Assembly (NCBI GenBank): GCA_020435995.1
Contig: JAGQYO010000021.1
Location: 1-50,922, forward strand
Origin: Flavobacteriales bacterium
Lineage (GTDB): Bacteria > Bacteroidota > Bacteroidia > Flavobacteriales_G > Salibacteraceae
Direction: 5' to 3'
Length of the DNA stretch: 50,922 nucleotides
Shown one piece after another: positions 1 to 7,954 of this stretch. The position numbers were made by a program, and so were the translations under genes. The notes beneath the pieces are model-generated. The model searched no databases. It saw only the letters and a list, made by a program, of their open reading frames with translations, and was not told where the DNA came from. The number at the start of each line of letters is the position of its first letter. Position 1 is the first letter of the stretch.

Positions 1-2
1 CG

Positions 3-227
3 GAAGAAGTAGATGGTGAGTTTGTTAAACAATCCGATTTGGTATTTGATACTGAGAAATTATCTTGGAATTATGAAAAAGATGGTGAGTCTACAGAATT
101 GTGTACCATTAAGCCTCGTGCTAACGGAAATGATGTGATTGAATACAAAGATCGAAGCGGAAACTTAGCTTGGGTTACTCTTAATCAGTTAGAAGCGAAT
201 TATGAAGACTATTTGGCAACAAAATAG
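3..227 (+). CDS. 3' end of an unidentified protein (truncated by window edge)
   Basis: The reading frame is open from base 3 to the stop at 225-227, so the gene begins outside the window. A TTG at 39 could be read as a start, but nothing marks it as real because the frame continues upstream without a stop. The visible 74 residues are hydrophilic and acidic, with no signal peptide, membrane segment or cysteine motif, and end in a short Tyr/Glu/Asp-rich tail. A good intrinsic terminator follows, so this is the last gene of its transcript. I do not recognise the family. Confidence 0.6.
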   Translation, partial: EEVDGEFVKQSDLVFDTEKLSWNYEKDGESTELCTIKPRANGNDVIEYKDRSGNLAWVTLNQLEANYEDYLATK

Positions 228-249
228 TTGAATTGAATTATTTGAAGAA

Positions 250-279
250 ATCCACGACCTTTGGTCGTGGATTTTTTTT
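250..279 (+). terminator. Intrinsic terminator
   Basis: A perfect 10-bp stem (ATCCACGACC with GGTCGTGGAT) around a 3-base loop is followed directly by a run of T. It ends the transcript of the partial gene before it and separates that gene from the peroxiredoxin. Confidence 0.85.
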
Positions 280-330
280 ATGCCTACTTTTGAAGGTCGT
301 CGCGGTTTATATTAATTGATAAAGGATAAA

Positions 331-795
331 ATGACAACATTAAAAGCAGGAGATAAAGCACCAAATTTTAAAGGTATTAATGAGCAAGGAAATACATTAT
401 CCTTATCGGACTACAAAGGACAGAAGCTGGTGCTCTATTTTTACCCAAAAGATGACACCCCAGGCTGTACAGCAGAGGCATGTAACCTCCGCGACAACTA
501 CCAATTGCTATTAAAAAATGGCTATGCGGTGCTAGGAGTAAGCGCCGATTCCCCTGCCAAGCACTTAAAGTTTATTGCAAAATACGATTTGCCTTTTTCT
601 CTGTTGGCCGATCAAGACCATTCCGTGTTGAATGCTTATGGCGTGTGGGGTCCAAAAAAATTTATGGGGCGCGAGTATGATGGAATTCACCGCACCACTT
701 TTGTTATTGATGAAAATGGAATCATAGAAGAGGTTATTCTAAAAGTAAAAACCAAGGACCATGCAAGCCAAATCATAAGACTTAATGAGCAATAG
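331..795 (+). CDS. bcp: Thioredoxin-dependent peroxiredoxin, Bcp/PrxQ type
   Basis: This 154-residue protein matches the BCP/PrxQ family, which reduces hydrogen peroxide and organic hydroperoxides in the cytoplasm using thioredoxin. The active-site segment TPGCTAEAC carries the peroxidatic Cys46 and the resolving Cys51 five residues later, the atypical 2-Cys arrangement of this family. The upstream FYPKDDTPG and the downstream GVWGPKKFMGREYDGIHRTTF stretch are also typical. I chose the ATG at 331 because it sits behind an AAAGGA-like ribosome site at 321-326; a TTG at 316 would add five residues that the family lacks. The gene appears monocistronic. Confidence 0.93.
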   Translation: MTTLKAGDKAPNFKGINEQGNTLSLSDYKGQKLVLYFYPKDDTPGCTAEACNLRDNYQLLLKNGYAVLGVSADSPAKHLKFIAKYDLPFSLLADQDHSVLNAYGVWGPKKFMGREYDGIHRTTFVIDENGIIEEVILKVKTKDHASQIIRLNEQ

Positions 796-936
796 ACGAA
801 TTCTAGCTTAAATGTGTTTTATTTTCATTTTGCATCATTTCGATTGAATGTAAATATTTAGTTATCAGTAGATTAATCCTTAATTGGATTTGATGTTTAA
901 TTACAACGTACATTAGTGTAATTTTTTTTGCTCAAT

Positions 937-944
937 TAGCTTTG
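937..944 (+). promoter_or_regulatory. Candidate -7 element (TAGCTTTG) of the PAS kinase gene
   Basis: TAGCTTTG matches the Bacteroidota -7 consensus TAnnTTTG and lies 24 bases before the ATG at 969, a sensible distance. No clear -33 TTTG is seen at the usual 19-21 base spacing, so the call rests on one box. Confidence 0.4.
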
Positions 945-968
945 CACTAACGGTTATTACATAAGTGT

Positions 969-3941
969 ATGAATGAAAGAATGGTCCTAAACGTTTCAAC
1001 TTGTAGGCATCTTATAAAAGAGCTTAAGGGCATGTTTTTTCGCAGTACCTATAATGGGCATTGGTTTTTTTATGAGGTAAGCCAATACTGTGGAAAGTTA
1101 TTGGGTTATTCACAAAAGGAACTCATAGCGAAGCTTTCGATGGAGCTGTTGATCCATAAAGATGACCTCGTGTATTTCTTGTTTGAAAGAGAAAGAGCCT
1201 TGAAAAACAAGTCACCCATTAACATTGAATATCGGTTTTTTGACAAATCTGGAGAAGGGCACTATGTTCAGGAGATCAGCACACCCATTTATGACGAGAA
1301 GGGTGGTTTTTTATTTCTTGAGGGCTTTTTACAGGAAATATCAGTCAAGCGCAAGCTCGCTGTTGTAAACAATTGGCAAGTGTCGGTGCGCAGAGCCTTG
1401 GCCAGTTCATCCCTTGTTTCGGTTACGGATACCGATGGAGCAATATTAGAGGCGAACGAAATGTTTTGTGCTAAAGCACAGTATAGTGAAGCAGAACTAA
1501 TTGGAAACACTCACAAACTCATAAACTCAGGTTATCACCCCGATGAGTTTTTTGCGGACTTATGGAAAACCATAAGCGGTGGATTGGTTTGGCGAGGTGA
1601 AGTAAAAAACAAAGCAAAAGACGGGTCTTATTTTTGGGTAGATTCTACCATTTCAGCCATCTTATCGGATAAGGGTACCATCATTCAGTATTTAGCCATT
1701 CAGAATGAAATAACTGACAGAAAAATAGCCGAGAAAAAACTCTTGATCAATGAAGAGCGGCTCAAATCGATTTATGAGCACTTCCCTGGCATGTTCTTAA
1801 CCATTAACAAGAATTTTATCATCACTTTTACAAATAGAGTGGTAAAGGGACTCGAAAAGAGTGAGGTTATTGGAAGCAATGTACTCGACTATGTTCACCC
1901 TAAGCACCACGAGCAATACGTAAAAAATATAAATCTAGCTTTTGCTGGTGAAATAAGTGAGTTTGAGGTTGAGAGCATTGGCGAAAACGGCTCAAAAGCC
2001 GACTACTTGGTTCGAATGGCGGGCATTAAAAGAAAAAATGAAATTAAGCACGTTGTAATTATACCTACTGATATAACCGACTTAAAGAACAAACAAAATG
2101 AGATAAACCAATATAGAAAGCATTTTTCGCTATCGAGAGATATGATGTGTATCTCATATTTAAATGGTATGTTCAAGGAAGTAAACCCAAGATTTACTGA
2201 GTTGTTGGGTTATTCTAAAAAGAAGTTGCTTGAATCGCCTTACATTGAATTTGTACATCCGGATGATATCGAAAAAACCCTTGAAGTAAACGAGAACTTA
2301 GCGAAGGGAAAACCCGTTGTAGACTTTATCAATAGGTACCGTTGTAAGGATGGTACTTATAAATTTATCGAATGGTCTGCCGTTCCAGATTTAGAGTCCA
2401 AAACTGTATTTGCCACGGCTCGAGATATTAGCGAATGGGTCGAAAACTCGAGAGAGCGCGAATCGTTGTTGGAGATTATCAACCAAGCTTCAAGCGAGAT
2501 TTATGTTTTTCATGATAATACCCTCAAGTTTAAATATGTAAATGCGAGTGCACTAAACAACTTGGGGTATTCTCAAAGTGAAATTCGTGAGTTTACACCT
2601 GCTTTTTTAACCCCACAATCAACTAAACGAAGTGTCTATGATCAACTTGAACCATTAAGAGATGGATCAAAGAGGATTATTGTTATTGAATCAGTACATG
2701 AAAGAAAGAATGGAACACAATATCCAGTAGAAGTTAGGGTTCAGCGCACGTATTATGGAGAAGAACCTGTTTTTTTAGCTTTTGTTACGGATATTACTGT
2801 TAGGCAAGCCCAAGAAAAACGTTTGAAATCGGCCCTTCGATTAACCAAGGCAATTGTAGACTCTACAGATCAACTGTTTTATATTATTCAAGTGAAAAAG
2901 AAAGGAGAAAAAGGCTTTCGTATTTCATACATAAGCCCACATTCGAGAACCTACTATGGCTACGAACCCAACGAAGTAAAAAAAGATCCGAAAATTCTTG
3001 ACTTAAGTATTCATCCCGATGACCAGCAAACCACAAAAAAGAAGTACGATGCGTTAATGCGCTCCAAAAAACCGATTTCTAGAATTTACAGATTAAAAAA
3101 CGCGAAAACTGGGCGATATCGCTGGGTCCAAGATTATGGTTATCCGGTTTTTAACCGAGAGAATGAAATAGTAGAAATATATGGTTCTATTAAGGACATC
3201 GATGAGCTCAAACAAAATGAAACTACGTTAGATGGACTCATTAGCGAGCTTACCAATCGAAACAACGAACTCACCCAGTTTAATTTTGTAGTGTCGCATA
3301 ATTTGAGGTCGAATATCGCCAACATTCTTGGGGTTTCTGAATTGATAGAATTAAAAGACACTTCTATTGAAGAGAAGGAAGAATTACTTCCTTTTATTTC
3401 AAAATCGGTGAGGAAATTAGATGAGCTTGTGCGAGATCTTACCGTTATACTTAATATTAAGTCGGAAAAAACAAAACCAGAGCGAAAAATTATCATGAAA
3501 TCACTCATCGATGATGTGATTCAATCTTTCGAACTGGATGTAAAGGCGGCGCAGTCCACCATTTCTGTTGACATTTCTAAAAACTGTGAGCACATCACTT
3601 CAATTAAAAGTTATGTAGAAAGTATTTTTCACAATTTAATTGGCAACGCATTAAAGTACCGAAATCAAAACATAGATTCTAAAATACATATTTCAGTTTC
3701 AAAAGATGGAGGAATAGTCGAATTTATTATTTCTGATAATGGGCTGGGCATTGATTTGGAGTTACATAAAGGATCCATGTTTGGCATGTACAAACGATTT
3801 CACGAAGGTGTAGATGGAAAGGGAATAGGACTTTATATGACCAAACTTCAAGTTGACGCTCTTGGGGGACAAATTGAACTACAAAGCGAAAAGGGAAAAG
3901 GCACCACTTTTATTGTAAAAATCCCCGATTCAGAAGCTTAA
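969..3941 (+). CDS. Multi-PAS sensor histidine kinase (orphan)
   Basis: A 990-residue cytoplasmic sensor kinase; no transmembrane segment or signal peptide is visible. I read about six PAS domains in tandem (roughly residues 25-130, 140-255, 262-375, 385-490, 498-615 and 622-745). The second has the NSGYHP, GGLVWRGE and DGSYFWV features of redox-type PAS domains of the Aer/NifL kind. The kinase core follows: H box VSHNLRSNIANI with phosphoacceptor His777, N box around Asn893, G1 box DNGLGID at Asp923 and a G2 box near residue 950. The short H box with SHNLR is common in Bacteroidota kinases. No response regulator lies next to it, so its partner is elsewhere. The ligand or cofactor of each PAS domain cannot be told from sequence. 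Confidence 0.9.
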   Translation: MNERMVLNVSTCRHLIKELKGMFFRSTYNGHWFFYEVSQYCGKLLGYSQKELIAKLSMELLIHKDDLVYFLFERERALKNKSPINIEYRFFDKSGEGHYVQEISTPIYDEKGGFLFLEGFLQEISVKRKLAVVNNWQVSVRRALASSSLVSVTDTDGAILEANEMFCAKAQYSEAELIGNTHKLINSGYHPDEFFADLWKTISGGLVWRGEVKNKAKDGSYFWVDSTISAILSDKGTIIQYLAIQNEITDRKIAEKKLLINEERLKSIYEHFPGMFLTINKNFIITFTNRVVKGLEKSEVIGSNVLDYVHPKHHEQYVKNINLAFAGEISEFEVESIGENGSKADYLVRMAGIKRKNEIKHVVIIPTDITDLKNKQNEINQYRKHFSLSRDMMCISYLNGMFKEVNPRFTELLGYSKKKLLESPYIEFVHPDDIEKTLEVNENLAKGKPVVDFINRYRCKDGTYKFIEWSAVPDLESKTVFATARDISEWVENSRERESLLEIINQASSEIYVFHDNTLKFKYVNASALNNLGYSQSEIREFTPAFLTPQSTKRSVYDQLEPLRDGSKRIIVIESVHERKNGTQYPVEVRVQRTYYGEEPVFLAFVTDITVRQAQEKRLKSALRLTKAIVDSTDQLFYIIQVKKKGEKGFRISYISPHSRTYYGYEPNEVKKDPKILDLSIHPDDQQTTKKKYDALMRSKKPISRIYRLKNAKTGRYRWVQDYGYPVFNRENEIVEIYGSIKDIDELKQNETTLDGLISELTNRNNELTQFNFVVSHNLRSNIANILGVSELIELKDTSIEEKEELLPFISKSVRKLDELVRDLTVILNIKSEKTKPERKIIMKSLIDDVIQSFELDVKAAQSTISVDISKNCEHITSIKSYVESIFHNLIGNALKYRNQNIDSKIHISVSKDGGIVEFIISDNGLGIDLELHKGSMFGMYKRFHEGVDGKGIGLYMTKLQVDALGGQIELQSEKGKGTTFIVKIPDSEA

Positions 3942-3991
3942 CCACGCAGGGTGTAATACCCACAAATTGTTAAATCCGAGCGAACCCAAAT

Positions 3992-4594
3992 TTATTGAGC
4001 CATAATGGTTTTAAACCATGACGTAATACTCAGCCTCCTTTTGTTGGTTTTGAGTACCTCGTGTTCCAATTGGCTAGGAAAAAACACCGCGTGGCCGAGC
4101 TTGGGTTTAATGGTGTGCACTTTTCCGTCTTCGGTCCAAATTTTAAGCTCGCCACCATCGCCATCTTGCCAATTTTTGGTGAGATACAATACGAGCGTAT
4201 ATTGGCGGCTCATATCTAGTTTGAACTGATCGCGGTGTTTGAGATAATAACTCCCCTTTGGGTATGCAGCAAACATAGCCTCGTGACCCTTGAGTGCCGT
4301 AAAACAAGTGCGATTAAGGTAGTATTTGAAATCATCTAACATGGTCAAATAATCACTTTCCAATTGCACATCAGAAGCTCGGCTGAGCCATTTTGTATAA
4401 TCACTTCTTATTTCTGTCGTTTTTTCGTGCAAAAAGCTTTTTCCGATTCCGGCTTCCTCCAATTCGCCTTCTTCAAATAAGTAGTTTACGTGGTCACTTA
4501 AATCAGAAAGCAATGGTGGATCTAAAAACGTATTAGTCATGCCAAAACCAGTATTAATTACACCTTGAATGAGGCCTTCAAACTTTTGATCCAC
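3992..4594 (-). CDS. 2OG-Fe(II) oxygenase, prolyl 4-hydroxylase-like
   Basis: A 200-residue protein with the double-stranded beta-helix signature of 2-oxoglutarate/Fe(II) dioxygenases. The HxD pair is His120/Asp122 (YYLKHRDQF), the distal iron ligand is His178 (SQLEHEV), and the 2OG-binding arginine is Arg186 or Arg187 just before ITSWF. LVLYLTKNW and GGELKIW fit the P4Hc/SM-20-like branch, which hydroxylates protein side chains. No signal peptide is seen. The start appears to be GTG at 4594; no in-frame ATG lies near. It is transcribed divergently from the MobA-like gene and convergently with the PAS kinase. The substrate is unknown. Confidence 0.85.
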   Translation of the reverse strand: MDQKFEGLIQGVINTGFGMTNTFLDPPLLSDLSDHVNYLFEEGELEEAGIGKSFLHEKTTEIRSDYTKWLSRASDVQLESDYLTMLDDFKYYLNRTCFTALKGHEAMFAAYPKGSYYLKHRDQFKLDMSRQYTLVLYLTKNWQDGDGGELKIWTEDGKVHTIKPKLGHAVFFPSQLEHEVLKTNKRRLSITSWFKTIMAQ

Positions 4595-4751
4595 GCTATG
4601 TTATTTTGTCGCGAAGCTAGGGTAGGAATAGGTTCAAATCGCAACCGATATGTACACTTTTTACAAGTGAAAAAAGAAACATTTCATCCATTTTTTAGAC
4701 ATTTACCCAACTCTAATTTTTGTTTTGGGTATTAAATCTTAAATTTACTTG

Positions 4752-5306
4752 ATGCAAATTGGAGGAATAATACTAGCTGGAGGAAAAAGCAGTCGTATGA
4801 AAAAAGACAAGGGACTGCTTACTTACAACGAGAAACCCATGGCTAAACATGTGATAGACGTGGCCCAAAATTTTTGTGAAAAAATGTATTTAATGACGTC
4901 GAATCCCGAGTACGATCAATTTGGCTTGGAGCGACTAGAAGATACTTATAAGGATACGGGCCCCTTGGCTGGAATCCAAACAGGGCTTCGATCGAGTGAG
5001 TATGAGTACAATTTAGTTTTGAGCTGCGATATGCCTCACATCGATGAATTTATAATTAAAAAAATTCTAACGCCACCAATCGAAGATTTAGTGATTATCT
5101 CAAAGTGTGGGGAGAATGTTTACCCACTTGTAGGTTTGTATTCGAAATGGATATTGCCGTCGTTAGATGAATTTCTGGCGGCAGGAAATAAGTCAGTATT
5201 GAGTTTTTTACATCGCCTTGGGGTAAAAACCATTGTGTTTGATGATGATTTCGAGTACAATTTTATGAATGTAAACACCCCAGATGATTACGAAGCCTTG
5301 CTTTAG
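4752..5306 (+). CDS. MobA-like NTP transferase (molybdenum cofactor guanylyltransferase family)
   Basis: A 184-residue nucleotidyltransferase with the N-terminal signature GGIILAGGKSSRMKKDKG (LAGGxSxRMGxDK type), in which Lys20 would bind the nucleotide, and the metal-binding aspartate in LSCDMPH. Length and pattern fit MobA, which joins GMP to molybdopterin, but MobA-like transferases with other acceptors look similar. No moa, moe or molybdoenzyme gene is in the window, so the exact substrate is open. The ATG at 4752 is chosen over the TTG directly before it. A Crp/Fnr regulator follows 111 bases downstream in the same direction. Confidence 0.82.
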   Translation: MQIGGIILAGGKSSRMKKDKGLLTYNEKPMAKHVIDVAQNFCEKMYLMTSNPEYDQFGLERLEDTYKDTGPLAGIQTGLRSSEYEYNLVLSCDMPHIDEFIIKKILTPPIEDLVIISKCGENVYPLVGLYSKWILPSLDEFLAAGNKSVLSFLHRLGVKTIVFDDDFEYNFMNVNTPDDYEALL

Positions 5307-5417
5307 GGTAGGGAAACTAAAATTTAACCAACATCTGGTCAACCTTCTGTAAGGTTCGAACGTCAATTGTAAGTAAGAGTGGGTGTTCTTTTTTAATTTA
5401 GCCCTTCGATAATAATT

Positions 5418-6122
5418 ATGGCAGCTTCAGAAAGTAAACTTTGGTATTTAGAGCAAATCAATATTTTTAGGGATCTCACCGCTGAGGATTTGCTGCGCAT
5501 TGATACCATGACCAGCCTGCGGAATATTGGTAAAGGGAAATATATTTACTTCCCAGATGATCCTTCCAAAGTTGTGTTTCTTTTAAAGCAGGGAAAAGTA
5601 AAAATTGGAAGTTACTCCAACGATGGTAAGGAGATTATCAAAGCCATTTTAGAACCAGGAGAAATCTTTGGAGAATTGGCTATTATGGGAGAACAAAAAC
5701 GAAAGGATTTTGCCCAAGCTCTTACTTCCGATGTTCGTTTTTGCGCTATAGGTGTGGAAGAAATGAAGGAAATTCTTATGAGTAATCCGAAATTGAATTT
5801 TGAGGTAACCCGCACTATTGGCGACCGACTAATGAAGGTCGAAAGAAGATTAGAATCATTGGTCTTTAAAGATGCACGCCAGCGTATTTTAGATTTTATT
5901 TATAACAACGCCATCGAAAAAGGAATGAAGGTGGGGTTTGGGATGAAACTAAAGCACGACCTTACCCATCAAGACATCGCGAATTTAACCGCAACTAGCC
6001 GACAGACCGTTACCATAGTGTTAAATGAATTACGTGAGGCTGAATTAATCAATTTTGATCGCAAAAGCATATTGATTCACAGCATGGATGATTTTGAAGT
6101 AGAATTAGCCAAAGGAAATTGA
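5418..6122 (+). CDS. Crp/Fnr family transcriptional regulator
   Basis: A 234-residue regulator with an N-terminal cyclic-nucleotide-type sensor barrel (about residues 13-130, including GEIFGELAIMGEQ) and a C-terminal winged helix (about 150-228). The recognition helix region LTHQDIANLTATSRQTVTIV is typical of Crp/Fnr proteins. The four-cysteine Fe-S motif of Fnr is absent; only one Cys is seen. Direct oxygen sensing of the Fnr type is therefore unlikely. The next gene starts one base after its stop, so it shares a transcript with the small thioredoxin-fold protein and probably lnt. Confidence 0.9.
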   Translation: MAASESKLWYLEQINIFRDLTAEDLLRIDTMTSLRNIGKGKYIYFPDDPSKVVFLLKQGKVKIGSYSNDGKEIIKAILEPGEIFGELAIMGEQKRKDFAQALTSDVRFCAIGVEEMKEILMSNPKLNFEVTRTIGDRLMKVERRLESLVFKDARQRILDFIYNNAIEKGMKVGFGMKLKHDLTHQDIANLTATSRQTVTIVLNELREAELINFDRKSILIHSMDDFEVELAKGN

Positions 6123-6123
6123 T

Positions 6124-6387
6124 ATGAATTATGTGATTTATGTGGGTGAAAACTGCCACGATTGTTTCAAAGTATCCAAAACTGTGGTGGAGATGGGGTT
6201 AGACATACCCATGAAGAACATAGATAAGGGAGAGAATCCACCCATTGATTTATTCATTCTGCCGGCATTGTTCTCCGAAGATGGCGATTTAAAGGCTTAT
6301 GGGTTGGATATTGTGAATTTTTTGAAAGACCCTAAAAACGGAGCAAAAAAACGTTCTTTCCTTAAAAGAATATTCGGCGGTTTTTAA
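6124..6387 (+). CDS. Small thioredoxin/glutaredoxin-fold protein
   Basis: An 87-residue protein that starts one base after the stop of the Crp/Fnr gene. The N-terminal strand followed by GENCHDC (Cys10 and Cys13, CxxC) and a later ILPALF segment, where the cis-Pro loop would be, point to a glutaredoxin- or thioredoxin-like fold. The tail is basic (KKRSFLKRIFGGF). It has no signal peptide, so it is cytoplasmic. Tight linkage with the regulator suggests co-expression; a redox link between them is only inference. The redox partner is unknown. Confidence 0.65.
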   Translation: MNYVIYVGENCHDCFKVSKTVVEMGLDIPMKNIDKGENPPIDLFILPALFSEDGDLKAYGLDIVNFLKDPKNGAKKRSFLKRIFGGF

Positions 6388-6406
6388 TCGACAAATTATT
6401 TAAAAG

Positions 6407-7861
6407 TTGAATTCTAGAATAAAGTCTTTTGGCATATCAGCAATTTCTGGATTTTTACTTTTCGCAGGTTGGCCTCCAATTAATTGGGACGGGGTACTTC
6501 TAATTGCCTTTGTTCCTTTACTTTATAATTCCTACACTGCACCAAATACCAAACAGGCCGTCCTGAGGTTTGCCCAAGGCTTTTTTATATTTCTCTTATT
6601 GCTGCATTTCGATTTTTTAGTTAGAGGAAATTGGACACATAGGATATGGATTCTCTCTGGCTTATTGGTGATTCCCATACTGTGGTCAATACCCATTGCC
6701 ATTGGTTTTTTGATAAAAAAACGATATGGGGGTTATGCAATATTATTATTTCCATTTTTATATATCCTTCAAGAGCAAGTTCACTATTACTGGGACTTTC
6801 CGATTACTTGGTTTCACTTGGGTTATGGACTTGCACCAACATCTTGGCTTATAGGAGGATACCCTCATTATGGCCCTACAGGTGGTAGTTTTTTAACCAT
6901 TTTGATAAACACGGTGATTTGCTATGGAATAATAGACTATCAAACGAAAAAAAAGTGGAGGTTGGCATCAACCGTTTTTATCTTGTCGTTGTTGGTTTTA
7001 ATAGGACCTTATTTTCTGTTTTTCAAGGGAGAACAAGAGTGGCCAATTCGAGTGGCTATTTTTCAACCGAGCCTGAGTGAAATCGAGATTCGGAATGAAA
7101 ACCTTGATGCACAAATTGATTTTTTAGAGGACGAGTTAGAAGCCCAAAGTCAACCAAATGTCGACCTCATTGTTTGTCCAGAAGCTTATTTCTGTGAAGT
7201 AATAAATAACCCCATTTTTGTGAATTCTATCGAAAAACATCCTGCCATCAATAGACTAATTCAACTTTCTATGAAATATAATGCTCCGATTTTGAGTGGA
7301 GCTATCTTGGTAAAACTCTATCGTGCCAACAATTTTCCTACCCCGAGTTCTAAGCGTAAAGAAGAGGGAATCTACTATGACATTATCAATGGGAGTATTT
7401 TTATAGAGCCTACGGGAAGGGTGTCGTGGCAATCTAAAAAGGCTTTGGTACCTCTTGCAGAAGCAATACCGTTTCGCGCCTTATTTGATGGACTTCAAAG
7501 TGTGGGCCTAATGGAGAAAAGGATGGTAGATCAATATGGCATTGTTGATTCTAAAATGAAGTATGAATACCAAAATATAAATATTGCTGCTCCAGTTTGT
7601 TATGAAAGCTTGTTTCCCAATATCCTTGATAAGTACGTGTCGACTAATGAAAATTTAATGGTTATACTCAGCACATACTGGACAGATTCTGAAATATCAA
7701 GAGCCGGCCATGCTGAGTTTTCAATTCCAGATGCCGTAATGTACAAGTTGCCTGTGCTTTTTTGTACAACAAACTCTGAATCAAGGGCATTTAACAAGAG
7801 GGGAAAAGAAATCGATGTTGCACCTCACCGATTGGCTATTGTAGAAATTCGTTTACAGTAA
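6407..7861 (+). CDS. lnt: Apolipoprotein N-acyltransferase
   Basis: A 484-residue inner-membrane enzyme that N-acylates the N-terminal cysteine of lipoproteins. About seven hydrophobic helices fill residues 1-210, followed by a periplasmic nitrilase domain. The catalytic triad can be read as Glu259 (CPEAYF), Lys344 (SKKALVP, followed by the LVPLAEAIPF loop) and Cys398 (APVCYES). The start is TTG at 6407: an in-frame TAA lies at 6401-6403 and no ATG occurs before mid-protein, so a TTG start is effectively forced. It lies 19 bases after the thioredoxin-fold gene, in the same direction. Confidence 0.92.
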   Translation: MNSRIKSFGISAISGFLLFAGWPPINWDGVLLIAFVPLLYNSYTAPNTKQAVLRFAQGFFIFLLLLHFDFLVRGNWTHRIWILSGLLVIPILWSIPIAIGFLIKKRYGGYAILLFPFLYILQEQVHYYWDFPITWFHLGYGLAPTSWLIGGYPHYGPTGGSFLTILINTVICYGIIDYQTKKKWRLASTVFILSLLVLIGPYFLFFKGEQEWPIRVAIFQPSLSEIEIRNENLDAQIDFLEDELEAQSQPNVDLIVCPEAYFCEVINNPIFVNSIEKHPAINRLIQLSMKYNAPILSGAILVKLYRANNFPTPSSKRKEEGIYYDIINGSIFIEPTGRVSWQSKKALVPLAEAIPFRALFDGLQSVGLMEKRMVDQYGIVDSKMKYEYQNINIAAPVCYESLFPNILDKYVSTNENLMVILSTYWTDSEISRAGHAEFSIPDAVMYKLPVLFCTTNSESRAFNKRGKEIDVAPHRLAIVEIRLQ

Positions 7862-7954
7862 TTTCATCAACCAATTCGACACATTGGCCCTCAAGTAGGG
7901 CGGTATTTTCGAAAACACTTCTATTGAAAATCATTTTTGTTTACCTTCGCTAGC

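Noticed and set aside
5341-5356. AACCTT/AAGGTT hairpin between the MobA-like and Crp/Fnr genes
   Set aside because: No T run follows; such a short AT-containing stem can occur by chance.
7887-7901. GCCCT/AGGGC hairpin after lnt as a terminator
   Set aside because: The stem is only 5 bp and is followed by GGTATTTTCG, not a T run. Evidence is too weak to list it.
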